A DNA stretch of 64,000 nt from Rusavskia elegans (lineage: Eukaryota; Ascomycota; Lecanoromycetes; Teloschistales; Teloschistaceae): NCBI GenBank assembly GCA_011316305.1, contig SAUG01000117.1:145535-209534 (forward strand), read 5' to 3'. A program made the translations under genes and the position numbers. Shown in pieces: positions 54,706-64,000 of the stretch. Numbering within the stretch: the stretch's first letter is position 1; each line of letters opens with the position of its first letter. Under the pieces are notes generated by a model. The model saw only the letters and a list, made by a program, of their open reading frames with translations, was not told the origin of the DNA and ran no database searches.

Positions 54706-57629
54706 AGTGATGCGGCGTGTTTGTGTTGATGATGGTGATTGAGTTAGAAGTTGGTCTCGGCGGGATGGATCCGTTGGTCGTTTGGAGGGGATGTGATGGT
54801 CTTTGGGGGGAAGGGATGTTGAGGTGGGGTTGGAGTTGTAGAAAGAAGATGTTGTATTTGGATTTATGGATATTGTGGTAGCAGGAGGAGCTGGGAAGAA
54901 GCGAGGAAGTGAGAGGTCTTGTGGGTCTAGGGAATGAGACTTGAATGATGTTGTTTTGTAGCTATTGTAGCTTCACACTGCTTGCTTATCTAGCGTGGCC
55001 AAGGAAGGCGAAATTCCAGTGAGCCCCTTTCTGGCGATTGACAGGAAGGTAGTGGAGGAATGTACGGAAAGGCAAAGAGCCGGTGCACGATCTTGTTGCA
55101 GTTTCCCATCATAGCACGAGGTCTCGAAGTCAATTCGACGTATGGTGGATAAAGTAACAAAGCATGCAGATGGGACTTGATCACAAATGAGGTCATGTTT
55201 GCCATGTCAAGTCGCTCTGTATGAACAAACGATGCGCGACGTAGTTCAGGCAATCTTAAGAAAACCATCGCTCTTGTCCAACCATATCCCGGCCAATAAT
55301 GATGAAACACGAGGAAAGTGTACTACGATAATTACTCATTGCTCAGCCTGCCAATCCTAATGAGCATTTTCACATGTCTGAAACGTGGAACCAATCGCCA
55401 TGGGACATGGCAGACTGAGAGGGCAATCGAAGCTTAGCATTGAAGTATAAGAAAGAGTCCAACCGCCTTTCATAACAGCCCAGATCATCCACAACAGCAA
55501 AGTCAAAATTGTAACCAGAGAAAACGTCAGCAGACCCATATTCGGACTCCTCTACTGGCTGCTGATATACCGTAGCAACAATGTGCATTTTGCGTTACAA
55601 TTATACCGTTTGGGGATGTGGTTGCACTACACGGACGGAACATCTGATACGACACGACGGCGGAGATTGCGCGGTGCCTGATATCATGCTACAAACCCAC
55701 AAAAACCCCACCAATTGTGAATCATGTCGGCTTGAAAATGCGTCGAAGCAGGAAAAGTGATGAAGCGGGTAGTATGGACGATGGGCGACTGGAGCTGGGG
55801 TTGGTCTTTACTAAGATATGTTTGTAGTACACAGAGCATCCGGAAATATTCATGCAGCATGGAGCTAGAAAACAAAATGGGAAGTAGAGTTACAATGAAG
55901 TCACTTGACATCTGGTAGGAAAAGATAGGGAAGACAACGAGCACAGAAATATGTATAAAGTATGTCTTGATCAGTGCATGGATTGTCGTAAGAAAGCAAT
56001 TTTAATACTCCCCCAGCGTCTCAAAAAAGCAATAGTACTTAGGTACATGTGAAAGCCATCGATATGTCAAGTCGTGTCATGTCGAACAAACAGTCTGTGA
56101 CGTGAAGTGGTCAGAACACCAACAAGGATATAATAGCTTTCGATCAGCCATGTGCTTGACATTGAAGAGAGGAGAGATAGCCAGGGAGTATGACGTGTGT
56201 CGAGCCAGAGCTCTATATGTTTCGCAGCCTGCTAACTATAAAGAGCTACGTTTGAGTTTTTGATATAGAAATAAAGTAAAGTGTCTAACAGGTAAAGGTT
56301 AAAGGATAACCCAACCTGATTATAAAGTTCTGCTGTTGTAGAGAGAGTTCAATACCGTATTAGAAGTACTGGTTAGTAAAGTAGCAACTCAACTTTCCAA
56401 AATCAAAGCGAATACTAGAGAAAAGGCGAACAAACTCGCAGATCAAAGTTTGGTAGCTGCGGCAACTTTAGGTCGCAAAGATATGTACACTAACAGATCA
56501 TACTACAAGATATACAGGTCGCTGTGTACCAAAACAACACAGACCCAAGATACTTGCGGCTGCAGACACTGGAGGACCGCGGCAAGATGAGATAATGTTC
56601 CCAGTAGCTATAAGAATGTTGGTTGCGTTCTGAGGATGACTGGGAGGAAGAAGTGAATCATCATATACGGATCCACGATAAGTAACCAAGCCACGTTGGA
56701 TTTGCTGATAACCGTTCGCAGTGGGTGATCGCCAAGGTAATTGCTGCTCTCGGTGGAAGATGTCGATCCTGGCCATGTCTATGCCATTCATGATGGGTTT
56801 GAATTTTGCGCGCAGCATTATTGCGCAAGGTCAATCGCCATTACTACTCAGCTCCACATCGCTATACTCAGCTTGAAGGAAAACGATATTGAAGGAAAGG
56901 GAGGGTGTCAGGAATGATGTGTTGATGCCAACACGAGCGAGATGTCTCGGAGGAATAGCGTTGGCTGTAGATAAAGTGGGCCGCAGTGAAGCGAGTGCAC
57001 AGTAATGTGGGTATGATAATAATATTGATGATGATCATCATCGAGATCTATGTGCACGAAGAAGGAAGTAGGCCTAATGCCAAGCCGAGGGCTAGCTCTA
57101 CAAGTCCAGGCAATAGATCTGCCAATGAGCAACCGTTACACTCACGCAGCCTCTACTAATAATAGTCTAGTGAGCGCGTCGTGGGGCAGGGATATCTCGT
57201 GACGCGCTCGTGTAAAGTTCATAGTGGCACCCGGGGTGGGTGCCAGGAGGGACACCCTTGAATTGCGATGGAGTATGGGGGAACGAAATTTGCGAAACGG
57301 ATATTCGGCCAACCATAAGCGTTCCTCAACCCTTTCAAGACCACCTGTATAGACACGTCGGTAAAGATGGTGTTCCGATCGAGTATTTTGATGAAGTCAC
57401 TCAAGGGTTCCAGGACCTTTATCTAATCTCCAGTCCGTGCTCACGCCAAACTTCGCTTCCCTCGCGTCGGAGAAAATCATGGTGCCGAAGCTGACCGAGC
57501 ATATCCACATTCCTTCCGTACGAAGACATTAATGTTTACTTATATAGTCATGACATTGAGCCTTCAATAACCCACTGATATCTCCCCCTATCTACCCAAA
57601 GCGCTCTACCACCTCCATCTGCTAACACA
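54706..57629. other. 3-kb gene-poor interval
   Basis: No frame has a domain, splice pattern or paralog. A plus-strand frame at 57240-57494 and its antisense are both open and unconvincing. The last 100 bp before 57630 is C/T-rich, as expected of a fungal promoter. Confidence 0.45.
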
Positions 57630-58808
57630 ATGGCCGTTCACAACATCGTCGTCATTGGCGCGAGCTACGCCGGCCTCGGGACTGCCCACTACCTCCTCAG
57701 ACATACCATTCCCTCTCTCGAAAAAGCCAGTAACTCCGATTCAATAACCTACAAACTCACCCTCATCTCCGCAACAACCCACTTCTACCACAAAGTCGGC
57801 GCCCCCCGCTTCCTCGCCTCCCCAGACCTGATCCCCCTCTCCAAAGCCTTCCTCCCCATCGCCGATGGCTTCAAATCCTACTCCCCCTCCAAATTCGAAC
57901 TCATAATCGGCGAAGCCCACTCCCTAAACGACACCACCAAAACCATCGCCATAAAAGAAACCTACGATTCCAACTCACCACCTAAATCAGTCTCCTACAA
58001 CACCCTCATCCTAGCTACAGGCGCCTCCTCCGAATCCCCCCTCTGGAGCATCCCCGGCTCCCACGAACGCACCATCTCCGCCCTCAAATCCACCCAATCC
58101 GCCCTCCCCAACGCCAAAACCGTCCTCATCGCCGGTGGTGGCCCCGCAGGCGTCGAAACAGCAGGCGAAATCGCAGCCCTATTCCCAAAAATCGACATTA
58201 CGCTGCTCTCCGGCGCCGATCGCCTCCTCACCCGTCTCCGCCCTGTCATCAGCGCCGCGGCAGAAAGCCGATTGCAGGCGATGGGCGTCAAGGTCGTGCA
58301 TGGTACCCGCGCTGAAAGGGCAAACAGCGACGTCAGTGGCGCGACGGAAGTGGTTTTGGATGATGGGAGTGTCAAGGTCGTGGACTTGCATATCGAAGCT
58401 ACGGGGATCAGACCGAATACCGCTTTCCTACCCAAATCATGGCTAACGGAGAAGAATTATGTCATCACGCGCGACACCACATCCTTACGCGGTCCCGTCG
58501 ACGGTGTTTATGCCATTGGCGATGTAGCGGACTACAGCCTTGGTGGCGCACTGGATATCATCGATGCAGTAAGACCGCTGTGCTCCACTATATTGAAAGA
58601 TCTGTCGAAAGGGGAGGTGGGGAAGGCACAACCGTTTAAGCAGACGGTGACGGAGACGCAATTGGTGCCTATTGGGCCGAGTGGAGGTGTGGGGAGTGCG
58701 TTTGGGTGGAGGGTACCGAGTTTTGTGGTTTGGTTGGTTAAGAGTAGGGATTATATGATTGGGATGGTGCCTGGGGTTGTGGTGGGAGATAAGTTTATGA
58801 AGGCTTGA
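57630..58808 (+). CDS. AIF/AMID-like FAD-dependent NAD(P)H oxidoreductase
   Basis: A single exon encodes 392 aa from ATG 57630 (ACAATGG). The N-terminal FAD fold is VVIGASYAGLGTAHYLL (residues 7-23). The NADH fold is TVLIAGGGPAGVETAGEI at about 168-185, preceded by the ATGA motif (LILATGASSESP). A late FAD motif reads GVYAIGDVAD. This order is that of the pyridine nucleotide-disulfide oxidoreductase family, AIF-M2/AMID branch (human FSP1 and yeast AIF/NDI relatives), which reduce quinones using NAD(P)H. No mitochondrial presequence or C-terminal anchor is obvious. The C-terminus has a hydrophobic PSFVVWLVKSRDYMIG stretch. Redox cofactor sites are complete. Confidence 0.88.
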   Translation: MAVHNIVVIGASYAGLGTAHYLLRHTIPSLEKASNSDSITYKLTLISATTHFYHKVGAPRFLASPDLIPLSKAFLPIADGFKSYSPSKFELIIGEAHSLNDTTKTIAIKETYDSNSPPKSVSYNTLILATGASSESPLWSIPGSHERTISALKSTQSALPNAKTVLIAGGGPAGVETAGEIAALFPKIDITLLSGADRLLTRLRPVISAAAESRLQAMGVKVVHGTRAERANSDVSGATEVVLDDGSVKVVDLHIEATGIRPNTAFLPKSWLTEKNYVITRDTTSLRGPVDGVYAIGDVADYSLGGALDIIDAVRPLCSTILKDLSKGEVGKAQPFKQTVTETQLVPIGPSGGVGSAFGWRVPSFVVWLVKSRDYMIGMVPGVVVGDKFMKA

Positions 58809-59031
58809 TTAGGGAGCGGAGATGGGTGGGTCGAGTTGGGAGGTGTCGATAGGGTTTTTGGAGGATGGTTGGTTGTAGATGAAGCTATGCGATGGTCGTG
58901 TAGATAAGGATGGAAATAGCGCCGGTGTACATACGAGCGAGGGAGAAGTGAGAGAAAGATCTCATTAACGGCACTGTAACACCCAATGTGTTTTTATGTA
59001 GAAATTTTATCTACTGAACGAATGGTCCAGC

Positions 59032-60147
59032 CTACGGATCCGCCGCCTCCTCCAACAACCTCTCATGCGCCCTCATCGCCTTCTTCGCATATGCCCCCAT
59101 ATCCTTCCATTCCTGATCTTGCCCGTCCGGCCCGCCATCAAACACCTCCATCGAAAACCACCCCCTAAACCCCGTCTCCAGTACCGCTTTCGCAACCTCC
59201 ACAACAGGCAAAAACCCACCATCAAAAGGCACAGGTCTCAAACAGGAACTCCACCGTCCCCTCGGCCTCAACCCCTGCTCATCTGGCTCCGCATTCAAGG
59301 GCTGCTGAGGCTTGTACGCATCGGATATCTGCAAAATATATATTTTCTCCTTCGGTATCGTCTTCCCTAATTCCTCTAGACTGCTCCGAAACTGCCTCTC
59401 CAAGGCTTCTTTACCTCCTTCCCGCTCAATCAACCCCGAAGCGGTGGTCGGATCCGCCCATTCGCCGCCAGCGGTCTGGAAAGTATCGAGGCAGAGACCG
59501 ATGTTGGGTCGATCGACTTTTTGGACGATCGCCCAGACGTCTTTCCAGTCTGGGGCGTGAGTGGCCCAGCACCAGTTTTCGTAGGCGAGTCGAAATCCAT
59601 GGGGGGCCATGAGGTCGCAGAGTTGTTGCAGGTCGGACGCGAGGTGGGTGAGGGAGGAAAGCGCATGGGGGGAGTCGGTGGATCCGACCTATATAGCTTT
59701 GCGTCAGTGATTTCTCGAGACCGATATTATATGTTGGTGTATGTTTTGAGGGTTGATTACCTGCAGCATATCGGTCCCCACGGTTTTCATGATCCGTATC
59801 CATCCCTCCGCTCTCCGCAATGCATCTTCCCTCCCGTCCGATCCCTCGGGCCAACCTTCAAAATTGGAGAATGGTTGCAGCATCACTATTTTGAGACCGG
59901 CTTCCTTGCACATGATGCTGACTTTTCGGCCGGCGTCACACAGTGTGTCGAAATCTTGCGCATCGACATCTTTGCCGCAGTCTTTTGAGGCAAAGGAGAG
60001 AAGGTCTGGGAAGCCGAGTTCGATGCCTTGGAATCCGGCGTCTGCAATTGCTTTGAGCTTTTGGTCTAGAGGTGTGTTCGGTGTTCCGATGGATACCGTT
60101 GCGTAGCAAGTGGGTATTGAGTTGAGGGATGATTTGCAGACTGTCAT
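59032..60147 (-). CDS. 3-dehydroshikimate dehydratase (sugar phosphate isomerase/epimerase TIM barrel)
   Basis: Two exons, 60147-59761 and 59688-59032, give 347 aa with a phase-0 intron of 72 bp. The barrel begins CYATVSIGTPNTPLDQKLKAI, then GFQGIELGFPDLL. Metal-ligand motifs of the AP-endonuclease-2 superfamily follow: MLQPFSNFEG, RLAYENWCWATHAPDW, GLCLDTFQTAGGEW, YILQISDAYK and GWFSMEVFDGG. Sequence pattern and length match the fungal quinate-pathway enzyme (qa-4/qutC type), which converts 3-dehydroshikimate to protocatechuate. ATG 60147 is the first in-frame ATG. No other quinate genes are in the window, so the enzyme may feed another route to protocatechuate. Assignment within the superfamily is strong but not certain. 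Confidence 0.85.
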
Positions 60148-60607
60148 GGTGGTTGTCAAGGGATTACTATATGGTGTGGGTATGAGAGAAAAGGGCTTTA
60201 TAGACGCAACAGACGACTTGTGAGGTGTAGCAATTAACGAACTTGTCAGTTAATACGCTGTGACACGCCTCCCCAGGCGATGATTGGCTATAACCTACAT
60301 CGTTGGGATTATGGGAGGAGCAATGGGGGGCGTCGAGAAGGTTAGGATCTTTGACGTCATTTCTGCGGGGATGACGACGGAAGCACTTCCGTCATCCCTA
60401 AGGCCAAATTAGCAGGTTGTCTGATTCTTTCAGGGTTTGAACTTCTATGGCACTCCAAGTCGTGATGAGAAGCTGCGTTAACTCTCCAGTCGCAATGTAT
60501 GAGTTTCCGGAGAACGGTCTTTGCTGTCTTCGCTAAGCTCTTGTATTGTAAGTCATACGCTTATCTCTAGCTCGTTCCCTCTGGCTACCAGACTCGTCGT
60601 GTCCTTC

Positions 60608-60742
60608 TTGTCATGTCACAAATCAATCGCAATAAGCCGTATATAACAGCCGGTACCTCGATGAAAGAACACGTCCTGACGATGGTTTAGAAGTTATTTG
60701 TGTAGCTGCTCCTTCGGACGGAAGTGATTCCTGACACAACGA
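60608..60742. mobile_element. Probable diverged relic of the 5890-6104 element
   Basis: CTTGTCATGTCACAAATCAATCGCAATAAGCCG aligns with the left end of the 5.9-kb element, and TATAACAGCCGGTACCTCGAT is shared. The homology is clear over about 75 bp; the right boundary (near GACACAACGAG) is a guess. Confidence 0.45.
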
Positions 60743-61002
60743 GCTGGGGAAACCGATTGGGGACACCCTAGCAGACCAAGGGATACATACAAGATCTCGA
60801 TAACCATAAGGACAGATCGCAAGTCGGTGGTTTCAATGGTTTCAAATTTCTATGGCTCGCAAGCTAACTTATAATGCCGAAATCACAGGACCCAAATAAG
60901 AACAAACACACGCCACATCATAAGCAGCATCATCACACAGAGCAGTCCCTGTTCCAGATCCCTCAGGGTGAGATCACGGCGGCAATGAAATCTCATGTGC
61001 CA

Positions 61003-61497
61003 TCATTTGACTCTGTAATCTCTTTCCTCCTCCTCTAGGCCGCTTGGCCAAACAACCTTCCCTTTCTTTGGATCAAGCGTGCTGTCCGGCTTCACCATGT
61101 CCGTTGGTGCAACATCTATGATCTTGTAATCCGTCTTACTTTTCGTATACCCGTGGATGTTTCGGTGGTTGCGGTCACGCACTTGTCTAGGGTTCTTGAC
61201 TGCTATGGTAATATGTGGGTCGTCAGGCACATAGCGGCCGTTTCTCCACGTGGTTGCGTGGATGTTCGATCGTATCAATACCTGTGATGCGGTGGGGTCA
61301 ATTTTCTTTGCTGTGATGTGGGCTGCGTGTATCAAGTTCTCTGCATCGTCGTCGTTTTGAGGACGGGGATACTTCCAGAAATATTTGACGACCTCATAAT
61401 GTGGCATGCTGTAGCTGGATATCGATGCGTTGTTCCCAGTTTCAGTTTCTCTCGGACCTTTTGATAGTTTTGTGTAATGATGTGGAAGACAGAACAT
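61003..61497 (-). CDS. Hypothetical small basic protein
   Basis: A frame of 164 codons starts at ATG 61497; an internal ATG at 61407 (MPHYEVVKYFWKYPRP) begins the part that looks like a folded domain. It continues AENLIHAAHITAKKIDPTASQVLIRSNIHATTW, then PDDPHITIAVKN and HIHGYTKS-like segments, and a Lys/Asp/Glu-rich end (LDPKKGKVVWPSG). The mix of beta strands and HIT-like spacing looks like a real globular protein, but I do not recognise it. A different 5' frame (61577-61500) may supply an N-terminal exon. It lacks a clear signal peptide in this frame. Confidence 0.45.
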   Translation of the reverse strand: MFCLPHHYTKLSKGPRETETGNNASISSYSMPHYEVVKYFWKYPRPQNDDDAENLIHAAHITAKKIDPTASQVLIRSNIHATTWRNGRYVPDDPHITIAVKNPRQVRDRNHRNIHGYTKSKTDYKIIDVAPTDMVKPDSTLDPKKGKVVWPSGLEEEERDYRVK

Positions 61498-61890
61498 CCA
61501 ACTCCATATTCGAACATCTTTTTATATGGTATGGCCTGTCCAAGAGTCATCGTGGCCGCCATTGACTTCGCCGTCATCTCGTCGGGTAGCTCATAAATGG
61601 GTGGTCGAATGGGACGCGCAAGCCTTTTCCTATGTATGGGTCAAGTCTACTTACAGGAACCATTTGCGAGGGGTCATGATGTGGAAGTGAAGCAAACACA
61701 ATGTTTCATCACGTGCTCTTCGGGCTTTGCCATCACTCACATCTTTCCTGCCATTTGCATACAGTTATCGAATATATAACTCCCACCAGCTGAGCACCTA
61801 TCTTCCTTGATAACCAGTTCAGGCAAACAGACCCAGATTCACACCTGTCGAGAATTCTATAACCGTCTAAGCTACATCGCATTAACAACC

Positions 61891-63407
61891 ATGACAGGAT
61901 CACAAGAAGACGACTGGCAGAGGCCGGAGTACGAATACCAAGAAGATGTCGAGCGCCTCAGCAATTACCGCCCTGGAGGCTATCACCCTGTCAATCTGGG
62001 TGACGACTACTGCGGCGGTCGATACCTCGTTGTGAACAAGCTCGGATTCGGTACCTATTCTACTGTATGGCTTGCAAAAGATTGTTCCAACGATCGCTAC
62101 GTCGCACTGAAGATATTGGATGCAGAGGCCTCAGTCTCATGCAACGAAGCCAGCATTCTCCAACATCTCGAAGCCTGTCGGACATACGCATCTGGCGCTG
62201 TTGGGGAAGAGTGCGTTTCAAAGCTGCTTGATGTGTTCCACATCGACGGGCCTAACGGAAGGCATCAGTGTCTCGTGAGCGAGCCCGCAGCTTGCAGTAT
62301 TACGTATTCGAAAGATCTCAGCATCGTATGGGTGTTTCCGCTTCAAGTTGCACGTGCCATCGCAGCGAAGGTCATCATGGGTGTACATTACCTGCATAAC
62401 AGCGGCGTTGTTCACGGAGGTGAGTTTCGACCCTCCACGGAATGGCAAACCCAACATATCAGACACGCACTCACAGCTAGCCAGACATTCATATCAGAAA
62501 CATCCTGCTCACAACACCTGACGTAGAGTCCTCTTATGCAAAACTTCCTCCTCCAGAAACGGAGCCCATCAGACGATTCGATGGCGCTCCACTATCCACC
62601 TCAGTACCCTCACACGCTGTCCCAGCGATGCAATGCGGGGAAGCCTGTGAAGACACCACCCACGCCGACGTTCTCATCTCCGACTTCGGAGAAGCCTACC
62701 TCGCAACGGGTCCACCACCACAATACCTAAACACACCATACGAATACTGCCCCCCAGAAGCCCTCCTCAACAGCACTCCCCCCACCACCCCCCCACCCAA
62801 CGGCAAGGCCACCGACATCTGGACCCTAGCCTGCACCCTCGTCGAAATCCTAGGCCGCAGCCCCCTTTTCGAAGGCACGTGCCCCGACGCCGACGACATA
62901 ATGGCCGAAATCATAAGCGCACTCGGCCTCCCGCCTCCAGAAATCTGGTCCTCATGGGCCAAACGCGCCGAATTCTTCGACGACAACGGCAACTGGGATA
63001 TCAAGCCCCCACGCCGCCACGCATCTATCTCACGGCCCCTAGAACAGCGAATCGCGCATCGAATGAAAGCATACGGCGGGAATCTAACTGAAGACGAGAA
63101 AGAAGCGCTGGTTGGTATGTTAAGGGGGATGCTGGCTTATGAGCCCGAGAAGAGATGGACGATTGAGCGGGTGCTGGAGTGTGAGTGGATGGAACGGTAT
63201 GGGAGGCCTGCGATTGAGGCTTTGGATTGTAGGATGGATAGGGATGTTGTTGTGGATACGGGGATTGTGAGGGCGGAGCCGGAGGTTTATAGGAGGGTTG
63301 TTGTTAGGGTTCCTTCGGATGTTTCTGGGGAGTCGGATGTTGTATGGAGTCGGGCTTCTGCGGAGGGTTCTTGTGCTTCGACTCGAGAGGTGGATGGTTT
63401 TGTTTGA
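61891..63407 (+). CDS. SRPK-like serine/threonine protein kinase
   Basis: Two exons, 61891-62419 and 62485-63407, give 483 aa; the phase-1 intron falls inside the catalytic loop (VVHG-D-IHIRN). Residues 15-40 have the YRPGGYHPVNLGD motif typical of SRPKs. The Gly-rich loop is LGFGTYSTVW (51-60), the ATP lysine is in VALKIL (K74), the catalytic loop is HGDIHIRNIL (about 176-185), DFG is at 243-245 (LISDFGEAYL), and the APE equivalent is CPPEALL. The HxD histidine is kept but Arg is replaced by Gly (HGD), common in fungal SRPK-like paralogs. The spacer is short, unlike classical SRPKs. Substrate is unknown; RS-type proteins are expected from the family. Confidence 0.85.
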
Positions 63408-63843
63408 TGTTGTTGGCGGATGGCGGTTGGTGGACTTCTGGGGGTGAGAGTGAAGCAGCTGGCTATTGGGGAGATGGGTGGTTTGTCTTTTACATATGCC
63501 TTGTATTGTCGTGTTGGATAGTTGGGCATGCGAGTCTTTGCTGTATACGAGTATCACTTATCATGTGGATTATGGACTTCGATTTCCCGAAATCGACAAA
63601 GTCGACGTGCAAACCATTGGAGTTAACAAATAACATGAGCAGGATTAATATTCGACTGTTTTCCCAATCTATATACATTCTCTGTGCTGACTGCTTTGGA
63701 CCACTACTGCCAGCATCCATTGGTGGTGGAGGAATAGTATCCCATGTGAAGTGGGTGAGTCCTTGTACTCCGTTCCCAGCAACAGACGCCACGAATATTT
63801 GCATCGCAAACCGAACTACACCGGTGAGCTGTACCTAATGCTA

Positions 63844-64000
63844 ATGCCTTACACGCTAGCGCCTACCTCTTCAGTAGCAAATCCAGACCTCCGATACCTC
63901 GATGTCCATTTCAACCCCGCCCGTGCGCTTCGCCAGGCCATCCACCCCTCCCTCCCGTCACAACATATTCCGATGCTTCTCGGGCAGCTCCTCCTTATCC
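63844..64000 (+). CDS. Possible 5' end of a gene cut by the window edge
   Basis: From ATG 63844 the frame reads MPYTLAPTSSVANPDLRYL, then HFNPARALRQAIHPSLPSQHIPMLLGQLLLI, open to the window end, with C-ending codons. A splice acceptor (ACGCTAG at 63859) with a CTAAT branch could make this an internal exon instead. The minus strand also has a short frame ending at TGA 63958-63960. Product is unknown. Confidence 0.35.
   Translation, partial: MPYTLAPTSSVANPDLRYLDVHFNPARALRQAIHPSLPSQHIPMLLGQLLLI

Noticed and set aside
59065..59370. Plus-strand Arg/Pro-rich frame
   Set aside because: Antisense of the 3-dehydroshikimate dehydratase, produced by its C-ending codon bias.

Overview
The window is nuclear DNA of a filamentous ascomycete (Pezizomycotina). 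Genes are interrupted by short (41-150 bp) GT-AG introns with CTAAC/CTAAT branch sites. The recognisable genes are typical of that group: a PTH11-like/rhodopsin-fold membrane protein, an allantoate-permease-type MFS transporter, an FAD monooxygenase, an AIF/AMID-like oxidoreductase, a 3-dehydroshikimate dehydratase and an SRPK-like kinase. I saw no tRNA, rRNA or intact transposon.

Layout. (1) 0-20.4 kb: ordinary single genes (7.1-8.5, 9.9-11.7, 12.2-13.7, 14.1-14.9 and 15.7-16.6 kb) set among six copies of a small unrecognised protein family, here called the 'V family', with N-terminal x-V-Y-L-V and YRS...AI.W motifs and a second x-V-Y-L-V-C half. Copies at 0-0.4, 2.7-3.3 and 4.1-4.6 kb look intact or partial. 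Copies at 17.3, 18.5 and 19.6 kb are broken by stops or frameshifts. Two MITE-like elements lie here, one of them inserted in the 3' end of a V gene.

(2) 20.7-51.0 kb: a 30-kb block of lineage-specific, intron-rich paralogs. Eight copies (seven gene models and one pseudogene) belong to an 'A family'. Each has a ~100-residue N-terminal domain ending in an AFPxE-like motif, an intron directly after that motif, a long disordered basic/acidic tail, and in most copies a short coiled coil. Between them sit three copies of a 'B family' (multi-pass membrane segment plus coiled coil) and two copies of a small 'C module'. Block 31.2-34.9 kb is a decayed, colinear duplicate of 44.5-49.9 kb. One A gene (44.7-47.0 kb) ends in six consecutive 114-117-bp exons separated by ~57-bp introns, at least four of which are clear duplicates of one exon-plus-intron unit. 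This block is the best candidate for an undescribed system. No function can be assigned from sequence, and several members are damaged, so it looks like a fast birth-and-death family.

(3) 51-64 kb: a proline-rich disordered protein, a small secreted protein, a cysteine-rich fragment, a ~3-kb gene-poor gap, then the AIF-like oxidoreductase, the dehydroshikimate dehydratase, a hypothetical gene and an SRPK-like kinase, with the start of another gene at the right edge.

Exon joins were inferred by eye from splice signals, frame and agreement between paralogs. Family assignments rest on motif recognition, not database searches.
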